NCBI GenBank assembly: GCA_900752545.1
Contig: CAADVS010000004.1
Location: forward strand, 1 to 10,574
Length of the DNA: 10,574 nt
DNA from: an uncultured Collinsella sp.
GTDB taxonomy: Bacteria; Actinomycetota; Coriobacteriia; Coriobacteriales; Coriobacteriaceae
Reading direction: 5' to 3'
Shown in pieces: positions 1 to 6,080 of the stretch. The notes beneath the pieces are model-generated. The model was not told where the DNA came from, searched no databases, and was given only the letters and a program-made list of their open reading frames with translations. The position numbers were made by a program, and so were the translations under genes. Within the stretch, counting starts at the first letter, position 1; every line of letters begins with the position of its first letter.

Positions 1-76
1 ATTCCCTACGTTTACGGCCTTGAGTTCGGCTCGCGGAGAAGGACGTGGTCGATAGGGATACGTGTCCCCTTCGCTG

Positions 77-95
77 TTTCGCGCTTTGCGCGAAA
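77..95. repeat. Perfect 8-bp hairpin
   Basis: TTTCGCGC (77-84) and GCGCGAAA (88-95) are perfect reverse complements around a TTT loop. No T-run follows on either strand, so a standard intrinsic terminator is not supported. It may be a factor-dependent 3' end of an upstream gene or a dispersed intergenic palindrome. Confidence 0.6.
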
Positions 96-115
96 GGCGC
101 GTTACTTTGGGATGA

Positions 116-151
116 GTGGGGAACGTGGTTGTTGCGGCAACTGATCCCCAC
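116..151. repeat. Two-part inverted repeat upstream of flavin operon
   Basis: GTGGGGA (116-122) pairs perfectly with TCCCCAC (145-151). Nested inside is GTTGC-G-GCAAC (131-141). There is no T-tract after it. It lies about 20 bases upstream of the -35 of the riboflavin operon, so a protein-binding site or the end of an upstream transcript are both possible. Confidence 0.45.
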
Positions 152-172
152 CACAAATTACCCTCGGCATAC

Positions 173-200
173 TTGCGCGAACGATTGCTCGTGCTACACT
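173..200 (+). promoter_or_regulatory. Sigma-70-type extended -10 promoter of the flavin operon
   Basis: A -35 TTGCGC (173-178) and a -10 TACACT (195-200) are separated by 16 bases. The -10 is preceded by TGC (192-194), which gives an extended -10 element. The expected transcription start, near 206-208, falls right at the first base of riboswitch stem P1. That position supports both calls. Confidence 0.65.
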
Positions 201-208
201 TGCAATTG

Positions 209-395
209 CTGTTTCAGGGCGGGGTGAAATTCCCCACTGGTGGTAAATCGGGCGGTGCCAAAGGGGTGCCGTGGCGCAGGCGAGGTGTCTGCGACCGAGC
301 CGATGAGTCCGCGACCCGGGTATGCGTTGGTTCGCATGCCGGCTGAACTGGTGAGATCCCAGTACCAACGGTTAGAGTCCGGATGAAAGAGGCAG
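209..395 (+). promoter_or_regulatory. FMN riboswitch (RFN element)
   Basis: The conserved blocks of the FMN aptamer are present in order. P2 is GGGG (221-224) with CCCC (232-235) around the TGAAATT loop. AGTCCGCGA (306-314) matches the AGCCCGCGA core. A stem-loop GGTATGCG/CGCATGCC with a TTGGTT loop follows, then a GAACTGGTGAGATCCCAGT-type segment, then the closing GGATGAAAGAGG (381-392). P1 forms between CTGTTTC (209-215) and GAGGCAG (389-395). In this family FMN binding stabilises P1 and turns expression off. The aptamer ends only 8 bases before the start codon of ribU. That leaves no room for a terminator, so control is inferred to act on translation. Confidence 0.95.
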
Positions 396-406
396 GTGAT
401 CTTATG
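388..406 (+). promoter_or_regulatory. Ribosome-binding region of ribU embedded in riboswitch P1
   Basis: The purine-rich AAGAGG (387-392) and AGGTGA (394-399) lie just upstream of the ATG at 404. Bases 389-395 form the 3' strand of riboswitch stem P1. Closing P1 with FMN would therefore block ribosome access. An in-frame ATG at 383 lies within the conserved GGATG of the aptamer and is not a plausible start. Confidence 0.6.
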
Positions 407-994
407 TCTGAACAGTCGCAGCATATCCATTTTGAGAACACGAATAGGTGGAGCACCAAACAGCTCGTAACCATGGCGTTGATGTGCGCCTTGGGCGCCC
501 TGTTTATGTATGTGCAGCTGCCCATTCTTCCCTCGGCGCCGTTTTTGACGTATGACCCGTCGCTGGTGCCGGCGATGGTGTGCGGGTTTGCGTACGGCCC
601 TGGTGCCGGCACTGCCGTTGCCGCCATGGCGATCGTCATCCATGCGCTCACCACGGGCGACTGGGTCGGCGCGCTCATGAACTTGGTCGCTACGCTGGGC
701 TTTATTCTGCCTGCGGCGATCGTCTACCAAAAGATGCACACCTACAAGGGTGCCGTGATTGGCCTGGTGTTGGGCGTTATCGCCGCTACGGTGCTTTCTA
801 TGGTTGCGAATCTGACCATTGGCGTTTGGTTCTGGTATGGCTCGGCCGATGTGATTCTGCCGCTCATGCTTCCCGCCGTTTTGCCGTTTAACCTCATCAA
901 GACCGTGCTTAATTCGGTGTTGACGCTGGCGGTGTATAAGGCAGTCTCCAATCTCATCACGCCTAAAAAGGACCAGGTCAAAGGCCGCGCATGA
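404..994 (+). CDS. ribU: ECF transporter S component, riboflavin (RibU)
   Basis: This is the membrane substrate-binding subunit of an energy-coupling factor importer. RibU proteins bind riboflavin outside the cell and hand it to the ATPase/EcfT module. The 196-residue protein has a short polar N-terminus and then about six hydrophobic helices, the S-component fold. The segment FLTYDPSLVPAMVCGFAYGP (about residues 48-67) resembles the YD(F/P)SxxPxxxxGFxxGP region of RibU proteins. ATG 404 is chosen because the upstream in-frame ATG at 383 is part of the FMN aptamer. The FMN riboswitch directly upstream is the strongest evidence for riboflavin as substrate. The stop overlaps the next start (ATGA, 991-994), so translation is probably coupled to that of the ATPase. 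Another vitamin substrate is possible but unlikely. Confidence 0.88.
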   Translation: MSEQSQHIHFENTNRWSTKQLVTMALMCALGALFMYVQLPILPSAPFLTYDPSLVPAMVCGFAYGPGAGTAVAAMAIVIHALTTGDWVGALMNLVATLGFILPAAIVYQKMHTYKGAVIGLVLGVIAATVLSMVANLTIGVWFWYGSADVILPLMLPAVLPFNLIKTVLNSVLTLAVYKAVSNLITPKKDQVKGRA

Positions 995-2895
995 TTGAGT
1001 GTCGGGGCGTTTCCTTTAGCTATGACGGTGCCGTTCCGGCGCTCGACGGCATCGATCTGAACATCGAGGATGGCGAGTTTTTCTGCATCCTCGGCGGCAA
1101 TGGGTCGGGCAAGTCGACGTTTGCCAAGCATCTGAATGCGCTGTTGCAGCCCGATGCGGGCACGGTACGTATCAACGGTATGGATGCGTCCGATCCCGAG
1201 CTGGTCTACGACATTCGTTCGACCGCAGGCATGGTGTTCCAGAATCCCGACGACCAGCTGGTGGCAACGCTTGTCGAAGATGACGTTGCGTTCGGTCCCG
1301 AAAACTTTGGCGTGCCATCGGCGCAAATTGCGCAGCGCGTACGCGAGGCGCTGAAGGGCGTGGGCCTGGTGGGCTTTGAGCGCCACGAGACCCATGCGCT
1401 TTCGGGCGGCCAAAAGCAGCGCGTGGCGCTTGCCGGCGTGCTCGCCATGGAACCGCGCGTGCTCATATTGGACGAGGCTTCCTCGATGCTCGATCCGCGT
1501 GGACGCAAGGGCCTCATGAAGGCTTGCCGCGCGTTGCACGCTCGCGGTATGACCATCGTGATGATTACGCACTTTATGGAAGAAGCCGCCGAGGCCGATC
1601 GTGTCGCGGTGTTTCGGGCGGGGCACGTTGCCATGCTCGGTACGCCCGAGGAAATTTTGACGCGGGCGGATGAGCTTGCGCAGCTCAACCTGGATATGCC
1701 GGAGTCGTGTCGTTTGGGCGTGGCGCTTCGTGCGAAGGGCGTGCCCGTTTATGCGCAGGTGCGCGAGGCGGATATGGTCGCCGGTATAGCGCAGGCTTAT
1801 GCCGAGCGGAGTAGGACAGGCATCGCCGGGCGGCCTTTCGCATTCGATCCTCGTATTCCCGACAACGTTTCCTCTGCGCTCGATGGCGCAGACGCGCTGG
1901 AGCCCGTTATCGAGATTTCGCACCTTTCGTTTAGCTATTCGCTGAGCGCCCGCGAGCGCCGCCGCTGGCATAAGCGCTCGGCCACTGCGGACAAATCGAA
2001 CAAACAGGCTCTCTGGGGAAACGACCCAAGCAGCCCGTGGGCACTGCGCGATGTATCGCTGACGGTGCGTCGCGGCGAATTCCTGGGCTTGGCAGGTCAT
2101 ACCGGTTCGGGTAAGTCGACGCTAGTCCAGCATCTCAACGGTTTGATTCGCCCCCAGGAGGGATCCGTTCGCGCGCTGGGGCTCGATCTGTCAAACAAGA
2201 AAGACGCCGCCGCGGTTAAGGCCAAGGTCGGCGTGGTGTTTCAATATCCTGAGCGTCAGCTGTTTGCCGAAACCGTGGCGCAGGACGTGGCGTTTGGTCC
2301 GCATAACCTTGGCTTGCCGCAAGATGAAGTCGACCGTCGTGTCGAGTCATCGCTCTCACGCGTGGGCCTCGACCTTTCCACGGTCGGCGACAAGAGTCCC
2401 TTTGAGCTTTCGGGCGGTCAGCAACGGCGTGTGGCATTCGCCGGCGTACTCGCCATGGAGCCTGAAGTCCTGGTGCTCGATGAGCCCATGGCGGGGCTCG
2501 ATCCGGCTGCGCGCAGGGATTTCCTAGGGCTCATCGATCGACTCCATCGCGAGGGCCTGACCGTTGTCATGGTTTCGCACAGCATGGATGACCTGGCCAA
2601 TTGCTGCGACCGTATCGTCGTAATGAACGAAGGTGCGGTGTTTGCCGAGGGAACCCCCGCGCAGGTGTTTGCGCATGCCGATGAGCTCAAGTCGATCGGC
2701 TTGGGCGTTCCCGCCGCCCAGCGTATGGCGCTGGCGCTTACGGAGACGGGCGTGCCGCTGCGTCGCGGCGGGCTCTATACGGTTGAGTCGTTGGCCGACG
2801 AGTTGGTGGACCTGCTGATCGGTCGCTCAGACGGTTCTTCTAACGTCTCGGACAAGGCCAAATCCGAAACGGTCGTGCGAGAGGAGGGCTGCTGA
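991..2895 (+). CDS. ecfA: Fused ECF transporter ATPase (EcfA1-EcfA2 in one chain)
   Basis: This 634-residue protein carries both ABC ATPase domains that power the ECF transporter, normally two separate proteins of about 280 residues. Domain 1 has Walker A GGNGSGKST (35-43), Q-loop FQNPDDQ (Q84), signature LSGGQ (137-141), Walker B RVLILDE (156-162) and switch His194. Domain 2 has Walker A GHTGSGKST (369-377), Q-loop FQYPERQLF (Q418), signature LSGGQ (473-477), Walker B VLVLDE (493-498) and His530. The QNPDDQ and QYPERQ Q-loops are typical of EcfA1 and EcfA2 respectively. Both sites look catalytically complete. A basic, low-complexity insert (about 318-348) lies between the first strand of domain 2 and its Walker A. 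The start overlaps the ribU stop. The stop shares one base with the ecfT start. Confidence 0.93.
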   Translation: MIECRGVSFSYDGAVPALDGIDLNIEDGEFFCILGGNGSGKSTFAKHLNALLQPDAGTVRINGMDASDPELVYDIRSTAGMVFQNPDDQLVATLVEDDVAFGPENFGVPSAQIAQRVREALKGVGLVGFERHETHALSGGQKQRVALAGVLAMEPRVLILDEASSMLDPRGRKGLMKACRALHARGMTIVMITHFMEEAAEADRVAVFRAGHVAMLGTPEEILTRADELAQLNLDMPESCRLGVALRAKGVPVYAQVREADMVAGIAQAYAERSRTGIAGRPFAFDPRIPDNVSSALDGADALEPVIEISHLSFSYSLSARERRRWHKRSATADKSNKQALWGNDPSSPWALRDVSLTVRRGEFLGLAGHTGSGKSTLVQHLNGLIRPQEGSVRALGLDLSNKKDAAAVKAKVGVVFQYPERQLFAETVAQDVAFGPHNLGLPQDEVDRRVESSLSRVGLDLSTVGDKSPFELSGGQQRRVAFAGVLAMEPEVLVLDEPMAGLDPAARRDFLGLIDRLHREGLTVVMVSHSMDDLANCCDRIVVMNEGAVFAEGTPAQVFAHADELKSIGLGVPAAQRMALALTETGVPLRRGGLYTVESLADELVDLLIGRSDGSSNVSDKAKSETVVREEGC

Positions 2896-3695
2896 TGGAG
2901 GCGTTTTCGTTTGGCAGTTACTATCCCGGCGATAGTGCAATCCACCGCCTGGACCCGCGAACCAAGTTGCTCTTGGGCTTTGTGTTTCTGATCACAACGC
3001 TCACGGTCAGCAGCTTCCGCGGACTGGCCCCGGTCGCAATTTTCGTTGTCCTGCTCTATACCGTGTCCCGGGTGCCGTTGCGCCGGGTCCTATCATCGAT
3101 GGCGCCGCTGCTGGCAATCGTCGTCGTGGTCGCGGTGCTCAACTTGTTTACCGATCAGAGTGGGCGCATCCTGTGTCAGCTCGGCTTTCTGCAGATAAGC
3201 GAGGGCTCACTGCGTTCTGCCGCCTTTATGGCGTGCCGCCTGAGCTTGATGATGGCCGGCATGAGCGCCATTACACTCACCACGCCGACGCTCGACCTCA
3301 CCGCGGGCTTTGAGCGCCTGCTCGCGCCGTTTGCGCGTGTGGGACTTCCTGCGCACGAGCTCGGCATGATCATGGGTATCGCGCTACGCTTTATGCCGCA
3401 GTTTGCCACTGAGATGAAGCAGACGGCCGATGCACAGGCAAGCCGCGGCGCGCGCGTGACGGGCGGTCCGCTCGGCGGCGTGCGTATGCTCGGCAGTGTG
3501 GCGATTCCGCTGTTCACGGGCGTGTTCCGCCATGCCGAGACGCTGTCTGCCGCCATGGATGCACGCTGCTATCACGGCGAGCAGGGCCGCACGCGCCTGC
3601 ATGCGCTTGCATTTGGCCGCGGCGATGCGTTGGCGGCGGTGGTGACGGCGTTGCTGCTCATCTGCGTCATCGTCATCAATCTTCAACTTGTTTAG
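2895..3695 (+). CDS. ecfT: ECF transporter transmembrane subunit EcfT
   Basis: This 266-residue protein is the membrane scaffold that couples ATP hydrolysis in the EcfA domains to toppling of the S component. It starts with the usual SAIHRLDPRTKLLL segment and is followed by several hydrophobic helices. The two cytoplasmic coupling motifs are visible: QASRGA (181-186) and MDARCYHG (221-228). Family members use Ala-Arg-Gly-type motifs to dock in the ATPase grooves; here the forms are SRG and ARC. A strong Shine-Dalgarno GAGGAGGG (2881-2888) lies inside the end of the ATPase gene, and the A of TGA is the A of the ATG. The direct co-translation with ribU and the ATPase suggests a dedicated riboflavin importer, though the module could also serve S components encoded elsewhere. 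Confidence 0.92.
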   Translation: MEAFSFGSYYPGDSAIHRLDPRTKLLLGFVFLITTLTVSSFRGLAPVAIFVVLLYTVSRVPLRRVLSSMAPLLAIVVVVAVLNLFTDQSGRILCQLGFLQISEGSLRSAAFMACRLSLMMAGMSAITLTTPTLDLTAGFERLLAPFARVGLPAHELGMIMGIALRFMPQFATEMKQTADAQASRGARVTGGPLGGVRMLGSVAIPLFTGVFRHAETLSAAMDARCYHGEQGRTRLHALAFGRGDALAAVVTALLLICVIVINLQLV

Positions 3696-3725
3696 GCGCG
3701 ATTCGGGCGCAAGAAAGGGGTCCCT

Positions 3726-4172
3726 ATGACCGACAACGACCGCACGGCTCAGCTTGAGCGCGCCTGTTCGTATCTCAGGCGCATTCCGGCGTGGTATCTG
3801 GCCACGACCGATGCAAGTGACGGGCATCAGCCTCGCGTGAGGCCGTTTTCGTTTGCCATGGTCGATGACGGTAAGTTGTGGTTTTGCACGTCGCGCGACA
3901 AGGACGTGTGGGCGGAGCTGAGTGCGAATCCCAAGTTTGAGGTATCGGGCTGGAAGCCGGGGGAATGTTGGATCGTATTGACCGGCGAAGCCGCACTTGA
4001 GGACGACGCAGTTGCGAGCGACAAGGTGCGTCAAGCGGGTTTTAAGCACATGGTGGGCATTGGCGAGGAACACGAGAGTGCCAACGACGGCCGCCTTGCT
4101 TTCTTTTCGGTCCGCAATATTGCCGCGCGCTTCTGTGATATCGACGGCAGCGAGGAGCGCCTGGAGCTCTAG
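3726..4172 (+). CDS. PNPOx-like split-barrel flavoprotein, copy 1
   Basis: This 148-residue protein belongs to the pyridoxamine 5'-phosphate oxidase-like family, small dimeric split-barrel proteins that usually bind FMN or F420. Visible family features are PAWYLATTD (21-29), RVRPFSF (37-43) and GKLWFCTSRDKDVW (49-62), the region that normally holds the flavin phosphate. Next come a strand with the GECWIVLTGEA pattern and a C-terminal FFSV segment. The Shine-Dalgarno AAAGGGG (3714-3720) is 5 bases before the ATG. It begins 30 bases after ecfT with no terminator between, so it should share the FMN riboswitch transcript. The substrate is unknown. True pyridoxamine oxidase activity is not implied, because PdxH is longer. 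Confidence 0.85.
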   Translation: MTDNDRTAQLERACSYLRRIPAWYLATTDASDGHQPRVRPFSFAMVDDGKLWFCTSRDKDVWAELSANPKFEVSGWKPGECWIVLTGEAALEDDAVASDKVRQAGFKHMVGIGEEHESANDGRLAFFSVRNIAARFCDIDGSEERLEL

Positions 4173-4206
4173 CTCGCACAAACCAGGTTCCCAAACTAGC
4201 TAGTAC

Positions 4207-4219
4207 AGGAGGAAACGTG
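4207..4219 (+). promoter_or_regulatory. Strong Shine-Dalgarno deciding a GTG start
   Basis: AGGAGG (4207-4212) lies 4 bases before GTG (4217-4219). No ATG competes nearby. The reading then runs directly into the paralogous LxYLxSxPAWYLAT block, so GTG 4217 is the start. Just upstream is the perfect palindrome ACTAGCTAGT (4195-4204). Confidence 0.7.
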
Positions 4220-4627
4220 GACGGATTGAATACGGTTTTGGAGTATCTGACGTCGGTGCCGGCGTGGTATCTGGCGACGAGCGTGGACGGACAGCCACAT
4301 GTGCGTCCGTTCTCGTTTGCGCAGATTCAGGACGGCAAACTGTGGTTCGTAACGGCGCGCACCAAAGATGTGTGGCAGGAGCTGCTGCAAAATCAGCGCT
4401 TTGAGGCCACGAGTTGGTGGCCGGGCCATGGCTGGCTCACCTTGCGCGGGCGTGCCGGCTTGGATGACCGGGCTTTAGACGAAATGCGCGAAGCCGGGTG
4501 GAAGCATCTAGAGCGCCTGGGCGAGCACTATGAGGGGTCTAACGACCCCACGCTCGTCTTCTTTAGCGTCGAGGATCCCGAGGCTTTTATCTGCAATCAC
4601 GACGAATGGGTGCCGGTCGAGCTCTAG
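4217..4627 (+). CDS. PNPOx-like split-barrel flavoprotein, copy 2
   Basis: This 136-residue paralogue of the preceding gene has the same architecture: PAWYLATSVDG (15-25), HVRPFSFA (28-35), GKLWFVTARTKDVW (40-53), a GWLTLRG strand and a C-terminal FFSVEDPEAF. Much of the length aligns without gaps to copy 1, and both end in the same V/L-E-L-stop with identical DNA (GAGCTCTAGC). This points to a tandem duplication that has since diverged. It starts at GTG after a perfect Shine-Dalgarno, 44 bases after copy 1. It is probably the last gene of the riboswitch-controlled unit, because the long hairpin at 4663 follows. Flavin (FMN) binding is inferred from family and operon context. The substrate is unknown, and the two copies could form a heterodimer. 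Confidence 0.83.
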   Translation: MDGLNTVLEYLTSVPAWYLATSVDGQPHVRPFSFAQIQDGKLWFVTARTKDVWQELLQNQRFEATSWWPGHGWLTLRGRAGLDDRALDEMREAGWKHLERLGEHYEGSNDPTLVFFSVEDPEAFICNHDEWVPVEL

Positions 4628-4662
4628 CCAGCTGGCTCATCCTAACAACTTGGTTTTCGCAT

Positions 4663-4720
4663 GGGCGGGCCCCGTATTGCCCGGCGCCGTTAGGAGCGCC
4701 GGTCAATACGGGGCCCGCTC
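4663..4720 (+). terminator. Very long stem-loop, probable end of the flavin operon
   Basis: Bases 4663-4679 pair with 4704-4720 and 4681-4687 pair with 4696-4702. This gives about 24 pairs with one G-T wobble (G4664-T4719), one internal mismatch (C4680/T4703) and an 8-base loop. Only a weak T-tract (ATTTG) follows, so it is an atypical intrinsic terminator. It could also be a processed 3' end or a mobile palindrome. Its position between the two operons favours transcript termination. Confidence 0.55.
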
Positions 4721-4761
4721 CATTTGTCAATTCCTTCAAGCGAATGTGTCGGGAATGTTTC

Positions 4762-4800
4762 AATGCATGAATATACAAGCCATTTACGTGTTCATGCATC
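4762..4800 (+). promoter_or_regulatory. Double ARG box (ArgR operator) of the arg operon
   Basis: Two 18-bp boxes lie at 4762-4779 (AATGCATGAATATACAAG) and 4783-4800 (TTTACGTGTTCATGCATC). They are separated by 3 bp, with centres 21 bp apart, the classical ArgR hexamer arrangement. The outer halves, ATGCATGAA (4763-4771) and TTCATGCAT (4791-4799), are perfect inverted repeats. The TGCAT/ATGCA half-sites match the actinobacterial type. The operator sits 85 bases upstream of argC, so arginine-dependent repression of argCJBD is inferred. No convincing -35/-10 pair was found around it. Confidence 0.75.
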
Positions 4801-4884
4801 TTTTGGTGCTAAAGTTTCAACCCACCTCATAACGACCGTTGAGAAATGCGCATCGGTGCATAAATCGCAGACAAGGAGTCTGAT

Positions 4885-5955
4885 ATGTCTTTGAAGGCTG
4901 GAATCGTCGGCGCGGCTGGATATGCCGGAGCCGAGCTCATTCGCCTCGTACTCGGCCATCCCGAGTTTGAACTTGTTGCCATTACGTCCAACGCCGATGC
5001 CGGCCAGCCGCTGTCCGCGGTGTATCCGAGCTTTGCTGGCGTGAGCGATCTGGTTTTCACCACGCATGACGCCCCCGAGCTTAAATCCTGCGACGCCGTC
5101 TTCTTGGCCGTGCCGCACACGGCTGCCATGGCACAGGTGCCCGCGCTCCTTGCCGCAGGCGTTTCCTGCTTCGATTTGTCTGCCGACTACCGTCTGAGCG
5201 ATCCGGCCGTGTTCGAGGCGTGGTATGCCGCCGCGCATACGAGTCCCGAGCTGCTCAAGACGCGTGCTTTCGGCCTCCCCGAGCTGTTCTGCCAGGACTT
5301 AGAGACCGCTGCTTCCAGCCATGCCGACGGCAAACCCGTGCTGGTCGCCTGCGCCGGTTGCTATCCCACCGCAACGAGCCTTGCTGCCGCGCCCGCCGTG
5401 CGCGCTGGCTGGGTTGCCCAGAGCGGCCCCGTGATCGTTGATGCCATCAGCGGTGTGACGGGTGCCGGCAAGTCCTGCAACGCTCGTACGCATTTTTGCA
5501 GCGCCGACGAGAACTTGGAGGCCTACGGCGTGGGCAAGCATCGCCACACGCCCGAGATTGAGCAAATCCTTGGCCTGACCGATCGCGTCGTCTTCACCCC
5601 GCATCTGGCACCGCTCAAGCGCGGCCTGCTCTCCACGGTGACGCTGCCGCTCACGCCGCAGGCCATCGACTCCCTGGCTCTTGAGGATGTCGTCGACTAT
5701 TACAAGCAGTTCTACGCTGGACGCACCTTTGTGCGCGTGCTTGACGCCGGCCAGCAGCCCAAGACGGCTTCGGTCGTCGGAACCAACGCCGCCCAGATTG
5801 GCCTCGCGCTCAACAAGCGCGCGGGCGTTCTGGTGGCGACGGGCGCCATCGACAATCTGTGCAAGGGTGCAGCAGGCCAGGCGGTCCAGTGCGCCAACAT
5901 CGTCTTTGGTTTTGACGAGCGACGAGGCTTGCCCACAGTGGCGTGCCCGGTGTAG
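4885..5955 (+). CDS. argC: N-acetyl-gamma-glutamyl-phosphate reductase (ArgC)
   Basis: ArgC catalyses the third step of arginine synthesis, the NADPH-dependent reduction of N-acetylglutamyl phosphate to the semialdehyde, in the cytosol. The 356-residue length fits the family. The N-terminal Rossmann motif GAAGYAG (9-15) binds NADPH. The catalytic cysteine is C159 in AGCYPT. The conserved KHRHTPEI block (218-225) supplies the second active-site residue, H221. The C-terminal GAIDNLCKGAAGQAVQ segment is also a family hallmark. The Shine-Dalgarno AAGGAG (4873-4878) is 6 bases before the ATG. It is first in the argCJBD operon, directly after the ARG boxes. Confidence 0.97.
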   Translation: MSLKAGIVGAAGYAGAELIRLVLGHPEFELVAITSNADAGQPLSAVYPSFAGVSDLVFTTHDAPELKSCDAVFLAVPHTAAMAQVPALLAAGVSCFDLSADYRLSDPAVFEAWYAAAHTSPELLKTRAFGLPELFCQDLETAASSHADGKPVLVACAGCYPTATSLAAAPAVRAGWVAQSGPVIVDAISGVTGAGKSCNARTHFCSADENLEAYGVGKHRHTPEIEQILGLTDRVVFTPHLAPLKRGLLSTVTLPLTPQAIDSLALEDVVDYYKQFYAGRTFVRVLDAGQQPKTASVVGTNAAQIGLALNKRAGVLVATGAIDNLCKGAAGQAVQCANIVFGFDERRGLPTVACPV

Positions 5956-6080
5956 CACATTCGATTGTTAACGATTTGGTAGTCGGGCATCGAGTGGGGC
6001 GCCACTCTTAAGCTGGTCTCATGATTGCGACTGGCATGGCGCACCAACCGATGTCCGTTTTTTGTTTGACATAAGGAGTC

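Larger units (their letters stand above)
1..172. other. Leader region without a confident gene
   Basis: No gene is supported here. Frame 1 of the + strand is open from the window edge to a TGA at 142-144, about 47 codons. It could be the 3' end of an upstream gene, but its predicted peptide is rich in Arg, Gly and Cys and resembles no family I recognise. The other frames close early. The stretch contains two inverted repeats, listed separately, and then runs into the promoter of the riboflavin operon. Confidence 0.4.

Noticed and set aside
383..403. Upstream in-frame ATG that would extend ribU by seven codons
   Set aside because: It is part of the conserved GGATGAAAGAGG 3' end of the FMN aptamer and has no ribosome site; ATG 404 fits better.
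742..2100. Long minus-strand open frame of 452 codons opposite ribU and the ATPase
   Set aside because: Its product is rich in Arg, His and Gln with no recognisable domain. It lies antisense to well-supported genes and is a by-product of GC-rich codon bias.
5992..6007. Stem-loop GAGTGG-GGCG-CCACTC in the argC-argJ gap as a terminator
   Set aside because: Only 6 bp and followed by TTAAG rather than a T-run. The arg genes around it form one pathway, so an internal stop is not supported; it might affect RNA stability.
6066..6071. Perfect TTGACA upstream of argJ as a -35 promoter element
   Set aside because: It overlaps the argJ Shine-Dalgarno, and the matching -10 would fall inside the gene, where GATGAA is a poor match.
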